Source: Paraplanobispora siamensis (GTDB lineage: Bacteria > Actinomycetota > Actinomycetes > Streptosporangiales > Streptosporangiaceae). From it: a stretch of DNA of 64,000 nucleotides. Positions 19,378 through 26,942 of this stretch are shown piece by piece. Under the pieces are notes generated by a model. The model saw only the letters and a program-made list of their open reading frames with translations, ran no database searches and was not told where the DNA came from. Both the position numbers and the translations under genes were made by a program. The stretch lies in the NCBI RefSeq assembly GCF_016863175.1, contig NZ_BOOJ01000048.1, positions 18,518 to 82,517 on the forward strand. Reading direction: 5' to 3'. Position 1 is the stretch's first letter. The number at the start of each line of letters is the position of its first letter.

Positions 19378-20622
19378 GTGACATCGACAGAGGGAACCCT
19401 CCTCACCGCCGCCGACCTGGCCGGCAACGGCGTCCACGGCGACGACCCGGACGTGCACGGCAAGTTCGGCATCTTCGGCGGCCGGTACGTGCCCGAGGCG
19501 CTCATCCCGGCGCTGGACGAGGTCGCGGCCGAGTACGAACGCGCCAGGAACGACGTCGCCTTCCTGCGCGAGTTCGACCACCTGCTGCGCACCTACGCCG
19601 GCCGGCCGACCACCCTCACCGAGGTGCCGCGCTTCGGCGAGCAGGCGGGCGGCGCCCGGATCATCCTCAAGCGCGAGGACCTGACCCACACCGGCGCGCA
19701 CAAGATCAACAACGTGCTCGGCCAGGCCCTGCTGACCAAGCGCCTGGGCAAGGACCGGGTGATCGCCGAGACCGGCGCCGGCCAGCACGGCGTCGCCACC
19801 GCGACCGCCGCCGCCCTGATGGGCCTGGAGTGCGTCATCTACATGGGGGCCGTCGACTGCGAGCGCCAGGCGCTGAACGTCGCGCGGATGAAGCTGCTCG
19901 GCGCGACCGTGGTCCCGGTCCACAACGGCAGCAAGACCCTCAAGGACGCCATCAACGAGGCCTTCCGCGACTGGGTCACCAACGTCGACACCACCCACTA
20001 CCTGTTCGGCACGATCGCGGGCCCGCACCCGTTCCCGGAGATCGTGCGCGACTTCGCCCGCATCATCGGCGTCGAGGCCCGCCGCCAGATGCTGGAGCTG
20101 ACCGGCGCCCTGCCCGACGCCGTCTGCGCGGCCGTCGGCGGCGGATCCAACGCGATCGGCATCTTCCACGCCTTCATCGAGGACAAGGACGTCGCGCTGC
20201 ACGGCTACGAGGCCGGCGGCCGGGGCCTGGAGACCGGCGAGCACGCGCTGACGCTCACCGCGGGCTCGGTCGGCGTGCTGCACGGCTCGCGCACCTACGT
20301 CCTGCAGGACGAGGAGGGCCAGACGATCGAGTCGCACTCGATCTCCGCCGGCCTCGACTATCCCGGCGTCGGCCCCGAGCACGCCTGGCTGAAGGACAGC
20401 GGCCGCGCCACCTACCACGGCGTCACCGACGCCGAGGCGATGGAGGCCTTCGCCCTGCTGGCCAGGACCGAGGGCATCATCCCGGCGATCGAGTCCTCGC
20501 ACGCGCTCGCCGGAGCCCTCAAGCTCGGCCGCGAGCTGGGCCCCGAGGCGACCATCCTGGTCAACCTCTCGGGCCGCGGTGACAAGGACATGGGCACCGC
20601 GATGAAGTACTTCAACCTCTGA
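19378..20622 (+). CDS. trpB: Tryptophan synthase beta chain
   Basis: TrpB joins indole and serine with pyridoxal phosphate. The protein has [16 protein letters not shown], the Schiff-base lysine in [30 protein letters not shown] and a C-terminal LSGRGDKD phosphate-binding motif. I prefer the GTG at 19378 because GAGGGA is only 2 nt from the in-frame GTG at 19369 but 11 nt from 19378; a difference of three residues. Only 5 bp separate it from trpC, with no small gene between them. Confidence 0.96.
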   Translation: MTSTEGTLLTAADLAGNGVHGDDPDVHGKFGIFGGRYVPEALIPALDEVAAEYERARNDVAFLREFDHLLRTYAGRPTTLTEVPRFGEQAGGARIILKREDLTHTGAHKINNVLGQALLTKRLGKDRVIAETGAGQHGVATATAAALMGLECVIYMGAVDCERQALNVARMKLLGATVVPVHNGSKTLKDAINEAFRDWVTNVDTTHYLFGTIAGPHPFPEIVRDFARIIGVEARRQMLELTGALPDAVCAAVGGGSNAIGIFHAFIEDKDVALHGYEAGGRGLETGEHALTLTAGSVGVLHGSRTYVLQDEEGQTIESHSISAGLDYPGVGPEHAWLKDSGRATYHGVTDAEAMEAFALLARTEGIIPAIESSHALAGALKLGRELGPEATILVNLSGRGDKDMGTAMKYFNL

Positions 20623-20642
20623 CGACCGGTACGGAACATACG

Positions 20643-21437
20643 ATGACGACTCTCCAGACGGTGTTCGCCAAGGCCAAGGCGGACGGCCGCGCCGCTCTCG
20701 TCGGATACCTGCCCGCCGGGTTCCCCACCAAGGACGGCGCGATCGCGGCCGCCACCGCCATGGTCGAGGCGGGCTGCGACGTGATCGAGATCGGCCTGCC
20801 GTACTCCGACCCGCTGATGGACGGCCCGACGATCCAGGACGCCGTCCACCGGGCGCTGACCAACGGCACCCGCATCGCCGACGTGCTGCGCACGGTCGAG
20901 GGGGTGGCCAAGACGGGCGCCGCCACCCTGGTCATGACGTACTGGAACCCGATCGACCGCTACGGCGCCGAGCGCTTCGCGCGCGACCTGGCTGCTGCCG
21001 GCGGGGTGGGCACCATCACCCCCGACCTGACCCCCGAGGAGTCCGGCCTCTGGCGGCAGGCCAGCGCCGAGGCCGGGATCGACACCGTCTTCCTGGTCGC
21101 CCCCAGCTCCACCGACGAGCGCATCAAGGCCGTCGCCGACTGCTGCACCGGCTTCGTCTACGCGGCCTCGCTGATGGGCGTCACCGGCGCCCGCGAGTCG
21201 GTCAGCTCGGCCGCCAGGGGCCTGGTGGAGCGCACCCGCGTGCACACCGACCTGCCGGTGTGCGTGGGCCTGGGCGTCGGCACCGGTAAGCAGGCCGCCG
21301 AGGTGGCCGGCTACGCCGACGGCGTCATCGTGGGCTCGGCCTTCATCCGCCGCATCCTGGACGCCCCCGACGAGGCCTCCGGCCTGGCGGCGGTCCGCGA
21401 GCTGGGCGCCGAGCTCGCGGCGGGCGTGCGCGCCTGA
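20643..21437 (+). CDS. trpA: Tryptophan synthase alpha chain
   Basis: TrpA cleaves indole-glycerol phosphate and passes indole through the tunnel to TrpB. The 264-residue barrel includes the catalytic pair in VIEIGLPYSDPLMDGP (Glu and Asp), VFLVAPSSTDER, YAASLMGVTGAR and GLGVGTGKQA. It follows trpB by 20 bp and ends the trp operon before a strong hairpin. Confidence 0.96.
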   Translation: MTTLQTVFAKAKADGRAALVGYLPAGFPTKDGAIAAATAMVEAGCDVIEIGLPYSDPLMDGPTIQDAVHRALTNGTRIADVLRTVEGVAKTGAATLVMTYWNPIDRYGAERFARDLAAAGGVGTITPDLTPEESGLWRQASAEAGIDTVFLVAPSSTDERIKAVADCCTGFVYAASLMGVTGARESVSSAARGLVERTRVHTDLPVCVGLGVGTGKQAAEVAGYADGVIVGSAFIRRILDAPDEASGLAAVRELGAELAAGVRA

Positions 21438-21478
21438 CAACCCGCGCCCGGTGGTCCGGGCCGTCGTGTCGTCGCATG

Positions 21479-21511
21479 GGCCCGCGGGCCGGGGATTCCC
21501 GCCCGCGGGCC
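21479..21511 (+). terminator. Hairpin after trpA
   Basis: GGCCCGCGGGC (21479-21489) pairs perfectly with GCCCGCGGGCC (21501-21511). The 11-nt loop can itself form a short GGG/CCC stem. It sits 42 bp past the trpA stop; there is no T-tract. Confidence 0.65.
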
Positions 21512-21610
21512 GGCTTATTCGGCACTTATCCGGCCCGTGATGGGGTTCTCCTCGGATACTGTGCCCATCCGCGGGGGCTGCCACGACCACGGGACAGGGA
21601 ATGGGAGACG

Positions 21611-21658
21611 ATGGTGCTCGTGACTTGTGACGAACCGTCCTGCGGCGGCGTCGCGTGA
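21611..21658 (+). CDS. Possible 15-residue leader peptide coupled to the MauE-like gene
   Basis: ATG at 21611, with GGGAGACG just before it, opens a 15-codon frame reading MVLVTCDEPSCGGVA, whose TGA overlaps the GTG of the next gene. A TACTGT box (21556-21561) would start transcription about 45 nt upstream. Two cysteines in so short a peptide ahead of a redox pair are intriguing, but the frame may only couple translation. Confidence 0.35.
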   Translation: MVLVTCDEPSCGGVA

Positions 21659-22197
21659 TCCGTACGGCGCTGCCCTGGGTGACGACCGTCTCGCGGCTGG
21701 TGCTGGCGGGCGTGCTGATCGTCGCCGGTTGGGGGAAGATCGCGACTCCGGTCCTGTCGGTGCAGGCGGTCAAGGCCTACCAGCTGCTGCCCGAGCCGGT
21801 CGCCACGGCGGTGGGCTACGGCCTGCCCATCCTGGAGATCGTCGTCGGCGTGCTGCTGGTCGTCGGCCTGCTCACCCGGGCCGCGGGCGTCGTCTCCGCC
21901 CTGCTCATGCTGGCGTTCGTCATCGGCATCGCCTCCGCCTGGGCGCGGGGCCTGCGGATCGACTGCGGCTGCTTCGGCGGCGGCGGTCAGCTCCCGGCGG
22001 GGCAGGAGCCCAGCTATCTCGTCGACATCCTGCGGGACTTCGGTCTGTTCGCGCTCGGTGTGATCGTCGCCTGGTTCCCGCCGGGACGGTTCGCGCTCGA
22101 CTCGGTCCTCGGCCTGACCCCCGGACGGGACCCGGAGCCATACGATGATGATCTTGAGGGCGACGATGAGGAGCCCGCGGTGAAGGAGAACGACTGA
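21655..22197 (+). CDS. MauE/DoxX-type redox-associated membrane protein
   Basis: The 180-residue product has four hydrophobic helices (about residues 8-150) and the loop DCGCFGGGG with a CxC pair, typical of MauE-like DoxX relatives thought to handle electrons for disulfide chemistry. The C-terminal 30 residues are acidic and cytoplasmic. Its stop overlaps the ATG of the DsbA-like gene by one base, so the two are a coupled pair: most likely a membrane electron partner and an extracytoplasmic thiol oxidoreductase. The exact reaction is inferred from family and context. Confidence 0.82.
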   Translation: MIRTALPWVTTVSRLVLAGVLIVAGWGKIATPVLSVQAVKAYQLLPEPVATAVGYGLPILEIVVGVLLVVGLLTRAAGVVSALLMLAFVIGIASAWARGLRIDCGCFGGGGQLPAGQEPSYLVDILRDFGLFALGVIVAWFPPGRFALDSVLGLTPGRDPEPYDDDLEGDDEEPAVKEND

Positions 22198-22952
22198 TGG
22201 GCAAGGCCGCGCGAGACTCGGCCCGCGAGAAGATGAAGGCGCAACGCGAGGCGGAGCGCAGGCAGGAGCAGCGCAAGCGCATCGCGACCATCGTCACGGT
22301 CGCGGTCGTCGCGGTCGTCGCGATCGGGGCGGGCTGGTGGTTCTCCGCCCGCAGCAGCGAGTCCGAGCAGACGACCACGGCGCTCGCGCCGATCACCCAG
22401 GCCGCCGACGGCTCGATCGTGATGGCCAAGGCGGGAGTGGACAAGCCGGTCATCGACGTCTACGAGGACTTCCAGTGCCCGGCGTGCAAGTCGCTGGAGG
22501 AGGTCAGCGGGCCCACGCTGAAGAACCTGGCGGCCGAGGGCAGGGCCAAGGTGGTCTTCCACACCGTCACGATCTTCGGCAAGGAGACCGGCGTGATCCA
22601 CGCCAACTCCGTCCGGGGAGCGGCCGCGGCCCGTTGCGTGCCCGCCGGGCCGGCGTGGATGACCTTCCACGACCGGCTCTACAAGGAGCAGCCGACGGAG
22701 GGCGCCGAGGGCTTCGCGATCGACGACCTGATCGCCTGGGGCAAGGAGGCGGGGGTCACCGATCCCGGCTTCGAGACGTGCGTGCGCAACCAGCAGCACG
22801 CCAACGCCCACCTCACCCAGAGCGACCAGACGCTGAAGGCGGCCCAGCTCCAGGGCACCCCGACGCTGAAGCTCAACGGCACCGACGTGGAGCAGGAGAC
22901 GGCTTTCAACCCGTCGGCGCTGCGCCAAGCGGTGCTTGATGCCGCCAAGTAG
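22197..22952 (+). CDS. Membrane-anchored DsbA-like thiol-disulfide oxidoreductase
   Basis: The 251-residue protein has a charged cytoplasmic N-terminus (about 28 residues), one membrane helix (about 29-50) and an extracytoplasmic thioredoxin/DsbA domain (thioredoxin_4 type) with the active site YEDFQCPACK. A cis-Pro loop is visible (LQGTPTLKLNG). Two further cysteines (AARCVPAG, ETCVRNQ) may form a second disulfide. Coupled to the MauE-like gene, it probably makes or repairs disulfides in secreted proteins. Confidence 0.9.
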   Translation: MGKAARDSAREKMKAQREAERRQEQRKRIATIVTVAVVAVVAIGAGWWFSARSSESEQTTTALAPITQAADGSIVMAKAGVDKPVIDVYEDFQCPACKSLEEVSGPTLKNLAAEGRAKVVFHTVTIFGKETGVIHANSVRGAAAARCVPAGPAWMTFHDRLYKEQPTEGAEGFAIDDLIAWGKEAGVTDPGFETCVRNQQHANAHLTQSDQTLKAAQLQGTPTLKLNGTDVEQETAFNPSALRQAVLDAAK

Positions 22953-22978
22953 CCGCCGACACGGTAACGTCACCTGAC

Positions 22979-24409
22979 ATGCCCCTCGCCTCGATTCCCA
23001 GCCCCTCCCAAGGGGTCTGGCATCTGTTCGGCGTAGTCCCCATCCGGGCCTACGCGCTCTGCATCGTGCTCGGCGTCGTCGTCGCCGTCGTCATCGGCGA
23101 ATACCGCTGGCGTGCCCGGGGCGGCGCCCCGGGCACCATCGTGGACCTCGCCGTCTGGGCGGTGCCGTTCGGTCTGATCGGTGGCCGCCTCTACCACGTC
23201 ATCACCGACTGGCAGCTCTACTTCGCCGCCGACGCGCCCAACAGGCCGATCGAGGCGCTGTACATCTGGAACGGCGGGCTGGGCATCTGGGGCGCCATCG
23301 CGCTGGGGGGCGTGGGCGTGTGGATCGGCTGCCGGACCCGGGGGATCTCCCTGACCGCGGTGGCCGACACCGTCGCCCCCGGCATCGCGGTGGCCCAGGC
23401 CATCGGGCGCTGGGGCAACTACTTCAACCAGGAGCTGTTCGGCAGCCCGACCGACCTGCCGTGGGGCCTGGAGATCGACCCCGACCGGCCGGGCACGATC
23501 CCGGGCGAGGACACCTACCACCCCACGTTCCTGTACGAGTCGATCTGGGACCTGGGCCTGGCCCTCGTGCTGATCTGGGCGGGCCGCAAGTTCGCGCTGC
23601 GCCACGGCCGGCTGTTCGCGCTCTACGTCGCCGGTTACACCGTCGGCCGCTTCTGGATCGAGGGGCTGCGCGTCGACACCGCCCACCACATCCTGGGCCT
23701 GCGGCTCAACCAGTGGACCTCGATCATCCTGCTGGTCGGCGCGCTCGCCTACTTCTGGCTGAACCGCGACAGGACCGACGAGGAGTCGCTCGGCGTCGTG
23801 CCCGGGGACGAGGACGACAGGGCGCTCGTCGGCGCGGGCGTCGCCGCCGGATCCGCCGCGGCGGGCTCCACTGCGGCCGGTTCCTCCTCCGAGTCCTCCG
23901 GGGCGGCCGGTACGGCTGCCGCGCCGACCGGCGATGCCGCGGACGACGATTCCGTCGACCCCGCGCACCCGGCGGACCAGGCCGACGCCGGGGCCGCGGA
24001 CGAGGGCGACGACGAGACCGCCGGAGAGAAGGCGGTCGCGGCGGAGACGGCCGAGACGGCGTCGGAGGAGTCCTCCCCGGTCGAGCCCTCCTCGGACGAA
24101 CCCGCTTCGGAAGAGGCCGCCCCGGCGGAGACGGCGTCGGAGGAGTCCGCCTCCGACGAGACGGCCGCGGACGAGAGCACGGAGAGCGCGCCGGACGAGA
24201 CGGCGCCCGCGGCCGGAGCGACCGCCGCCGCCGTGGACTCGGAGTCGGAGACGGCTGCGGACCCCAGCGCCTCGGCCGACCCCGCGCACCCGGCCGATCA
24301 GGCCGACGAGGCCGAGGGGCAGAACTCCTCCGCCGAAGCCGCCGGTAAGGCGGGCAGGACCCCCCAGTCGGCGAACGCGACCGCAGAGGGTGAGAAAGGC
24401 ACATCGTGA
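22979..24409 (+). CDS. lgt: Prolipoprotein diacylglyceryl transferase with a long acidic tail
   Basis: Lgt moves diacylglycerol from phosphatidylglycerol to the lipobox cysteine of prelipoproteins. The membrane core (about residues 1-262) has GGLYH-type GGRLYHVITDW, NGGLGIWGAI and the signature RWGNYFNQELFG. The remaining 214 residues are a disordered Ala/Glu/Asp/Ser-rich tail with two copies of DPAHPADQAD (about 327-336 and 434-443). Actinobacterial Lgt proteins often carry variable tails, but this one is long. The ATG at 22979 follows TAACGT by 8 nt, suggesting a leaderless message. Confidence 0.95.
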   Translation: MPLASIPSPSQGVWHLFGVVPIRAYALCIVLGVVVAVVIGEYRWRARGGAPGTIVDLAVWAVPFGLIGGRLYHVITDWQLYFAADAPNRPIEALYIWNGGLGIWGAIALGGVGVWIGCRTRGISLTAVADTVAPGIAVAQAIGRWGNYFNQELFGSPTDLPWGLEIDPDRPGTIPGEDTYHPTFLYESIWDLGLALVLIWAGRKFALRHGRLFALYVAGYTVGRFWIEGLRVDTAHHILGLRLNQWTSIILLVGALAYFWLNRDRTDEESLGVVPGDEDDRALVGAGVAAGSAAAGSTAAGSSSESSGAAGTAAAPTGDAADDDSVDPAHPADQADAGAADEGDDETAGEKAVAAETAETASEESSPVEPSSDEPASEEAAPAETASEESASDETAADESTESAPDETAPAAGATAAAVDSESETAADPSASADPAHPADQADEAEGQNSSAEAAGKAGRTPQSANATAEGEKGTS

Positions 24410-25125
24410 GCGAGGGCGGTTCGGGGGAACGCGCCGAGATCCATCACGAGCACCGTGATGTCAACGGCGGCTGGCTGCGGCCGTCGGTGTTCGGCGCGAT
24501 GGACGGGCTCGTCTCCAACTTCGCCCTGATCGCGGGCGTGGCCGGCGGCACCGGCGACACCGGGGTCATCGCCCTGGCCGGGGTGGCCGGGCTGGCGGCG
24601 GGCGCGTTCTCCATGGCCGGGGGCGAGTACGTCTCGGTGGCCAGCCAGCGTGAGCTCGCCCTCGCCGAGATCGACGTCGAGCGGCGCGAGCTGCAGCGTC
24701 ACCCCGAGTCCGAGGAGCAGGAGCTCGCGCAGATGTACCAGGCGCAGGGCGTCGAGCCCGGCCTGGCCGCCGAGGTCGCCCGGCAGATCTCCCGCAACCC
24801 GAAGAAGGCGCTGGAGGTGCACGCCCGGGCCGAGCTCGGCGTCACCCCCGGCGACCTGCCCTCGCCGCGCACCGCCGCGGTCTCCTCGTTCCTGTCCTTC
24901 GCGGTGGGGGCGCTGCTGCCGCTCCTGCCGTACCTGCTGGGGGTCACCAGCCTGGTGACCTCGGCGGTGCTGTCCTGCCTGGCGCTGTTCGGCGCGGGCG
25001 CGCTGGTGTCCAGGGTCACCGCGCGCAACTGGTGGTACAGCGGGCTGCGCCAGCTCGTCGTGGGCGCGGTCGCCGCCGCACTGACCTTCGCCCTGGGCAA
25101 CCTCCTGGGAGGGATCAGCCTGTGA
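24406..25125 (+). CDS. VIT/CCC1-family Fe(II)/Mn(II) transporter
   Basis: The 239-residue protein has the VIT1/CCC1 layout: an N-terminal helix (PSVFGAMDGLVSNFALIAGV), a second helix with AAGAFSMAGGEYVSVASQRE, a cytoplasmic metal-binding-type helical insertion rich in Glu (about 85-140), and three C-terminal helices. The family moves iron or manganese out of the cytoplasm. The start overlaps the lgt stop (GTGA), and its own stop overlaps the next gene, making a tightly packed trio. Confidence 0.9.
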   Translation: MSEGGSGERAEIHHEHRDVNGGWLRPSVFGAMDGLVSNFALIAGVAGGTGDTGVIALAGVAGLAAGAFSMAGGEYVSVASQRELALAEIDVERRELQRHPESEEQELAQMYQAQGVEPGLAAEVARQISRNPKKALEVHARAELGVTPGDLPSPRTAAVSSFLSFAVGALLPLLPYLLGVTSLVTSAVLSCLALFGAGALVSRVTARNWWYSGLRQLVVGAVAAALTFALGNLLGGISL

Positions 25126-26243
25126 CCACCCCCCCGCGTCCTCCCCGAAAGCGTCGCCGTACCTCCCCCCGGCCGCAGGAGCACCCCGCCTCCACGGGAG
25201 TCGGGCCGGCCAACCGCCAGGTCCCGCCCGGACCGCGGGAGCGGCCCGTCCAGGGCGGACCCAGGGAGCGGCGTCCCGCCCAGGAGGAGCTGTGGGAGCG
25301 GTCCGCGCAGGGCGGGACCTGGGAGGGGTCCCCGCAGGCCGGGCCCCGGGTGCAGCATCCCGCCCAGGCCGGTGGGCACCCCGCCCAGGCCGGTGGGCAG
25401 GAACGGCGGGCCGCCGCCACGCGGGAGCGCCGCACTCCCGGCAGGCAGCGGGAGCGGCGGGCCCAGGCGGGGACGGACGACTGGAGCATCTCCTGGCTGG
25501 AGGCGCGGGGCCTGAGCCGGCGCCAGCAGAAGCTCGTCGTGTACGGCGGCTCGGCGGCCGGGCTGGTGCTGGCCCTGGCCGCGTTCATGTTCGTGGTCTC
25601 GATGATCGGCAGCGACTACGTGCCGGAGCAGAACGCCACCTCGGCCGTCGGCACCCAGCCCCGGCCCGACTCCTACCAGGGCTGGGTCTCCTCGAAGGTG
25701 TTCACGCCGATCGCGCGCCGGGCCGACAACTCCAAACCGCTGACCCTGAAGGAGGTCTTCGGCGAGAAGACCCTGAAGGAGGGGCGGATCACGCTGAAGC
25801 TGACCGACAGCGCGCTCGACACCGGCTGCTCGACGGCGGTGTGGGGCCAGGCGCTCGCCCAGAGGCTCACCCAGGCCGGGTGCCTGCAGGCGGCCCGCGG
25901 CCTGTACGTCAGCGCCGACGGCCGCTACGTCGCCCAGTACACCCTGTTCAACCTGCGCGACGTCGCCTCGGCCGAGGCGCTGGTGACCTCCCTGAAGACC
26001 CTGCACCGGGGCGGCTGGGCGCTGGCGCTGAACTCCGCGGCCTTCCCCGCGGGCGGATACACCGAGGGCAGCGGGCACGCCATGGGGCACTACGCCGGTC
26101 TGGTCTGGATCGGACGGGCCGACGGCGCCGAGCCCACCGCCCAGGACGACTTCATCTCGCTGGCGCTGACCGTCAGGGGTGTGGAGAAGGGCGTGTTCCG
26201 CCGCGTCGTCGCGGCCACGCCCACTTCCGCGCCGACCCGGTAG
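25122..26243 (+). CDS. Unknown membrane-anchored protein, related to the next gene product
   Basis: The 373-residue protein has a disordered, Arg/Pro/Gln-rich cytoplasmic N-terminus (1-120, with a doubled HPAQAGG at 79-92). One membrane helix follows (about 139-162), then an extracytoplasmic domain. That domain shares the order PLT-x-EVF, Cys236-xx-AVWG, GC (Cys254)-xQAAR-x-Y, DGR-x5-FNL-xD and AMGHYAGLVW with the protein encoded at 26307. The paired cysteines probably form a disulfide. GTG start overlaps the VIT gene stop; GGGAGGG lies upstream. I do not recognise the family. Confidence 0.8.
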   Translation: MTTPPRPPRKRRRTSPRPQEHPASTGVGPANRQVPPGPRERPVQGGPRERRPAQEELWERSAQGGTWEGSPQAGPRVQHPAQAGGHPAQAGGQERRAAATRERRTPGRQRERRAQAGTDDWSISWLEARGLSRRQQKLVVYGGSAAGLVLALAAFMFVVSMIGSDYVPEQNATSAVGTQPRPDSYQGWVSSKVFTPIARRADNSKPLTLKEVFGEKTLKEGRITLKLTDSALDTGCSTAVWGQALAQRLTQAGCLQAARGLYVSADGRYVAQYTLFNLRDVASAEALVTSLKTLHRGGWALALNSAAFPAGGYTEGSGHAMGHYAGLVWIGRADGAEPTAQDDFISLALTVRGVEKGVFRRVVAATPTSAPTR

Positions 26244-26306
26244 GCCGGTCCCGGGCCCGGCGGATCGCCGCCGGTCCGGGCTCGCGCCCAGGTAAACTCG
26301 GTTCCC

Positions 26307-26924
26307 ATGCGCAAGTGGATCGCCGTCGTCGCCGTGCTCGTGGCCGCCGGGGCGGCGGCGTTCTGGTGGTCGGCGGCGCAGGGCGACGACAGCCCGCGCG
26401 CGGCCGTCTTCCGCGGCGAGCCGACCACCGACCACTACGCCCCGATCGCCACCCGCGCGCTCGATCCCGAGCCGCTGACGGTCGAGGAGATCTTCCCCGG
26501 CGACACGGTGACCTCGGGAGAGGTCACGCTGGACAGGAAGGGCGCCGAGGCCCTGACCGACTGCGCCGAGGCCGTGTGGGGGAGCGTGCAGAGCGCCGTC
26601 GCCGGATGCACCCAGGCGCTCCGCGCTCACTACGCCACCCCGGACGGGCGGGTCTCCGGGCAGTTCCTCATCTTCAACCTGGCCGACTCGGCCGCCGCCG
26701 ACAAGCTCGTGACCGCCCTGAAGGAGGGCGGTTTCGTACGCCCGACGCCCGGCACCCCCGAGGCCTTCGACGGCTCACGGAGCTGGGCCTACGCCCGGGC
26801 GCTCGGCCACTACGTCACCGTGAGCTGGGTCGCCCCCGTGGGCCCCGGGGGACGGGTCGATCTGACCCACCCGCAGCTGGCCGTCGACGGTCTCGGCCTG
26901 GTGATCCAGAAGCGCCTGGTCTGA
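26307..26924 (+). CDS. Unknown exported or membrane-anchored protein, paralogue of the previous product
   Basis: The 205-residue protein has an N-terminal hydrophobic anchor or signal (residues 4-20) and an extracytoplasmic domain matching that of its neighbour: PLTVEEIF, Cys86-x-EAVWG, GC (Cys101)-xQALR-x-Y, PDGRVSGQFLIFNLADS and ALGHYVTVSW. It lacks the disordered cytoplasmic tail. TAAACT (26293-26298) lies 8 nt before the ATG, so it may be made from its own leaderless transcript. Function unknown. Confidence 0.8.
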   Translation: MRKWIAVVAVLVAAGAAAFWWSAAQGDDSPRAAVFRGEPTTDHYAPIATRALDPEPLTVEEIFPGDTVTSGEVTLDRKGAEALTDCAEAVWGSVQSAVAGCTQALRAHYATPDGRVSGQFLIFNLADSAAADKLVTALKEGGFVRPTPGTPEAFDGSRSWAYARALGHYVTVSWVAPVGPGGRVDLTHPQLAVDGLGLVIQKRLV

Positions 26925-26942
26925 CCGCCCCGGCCGAGCCCG

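Noticed and set aside
23979..24348. Separate arginine-rich genes in the lgt tail region
   Set aside because: They are other-frame readings of the Ala/Glu-rich Lgt tail with no start signals.
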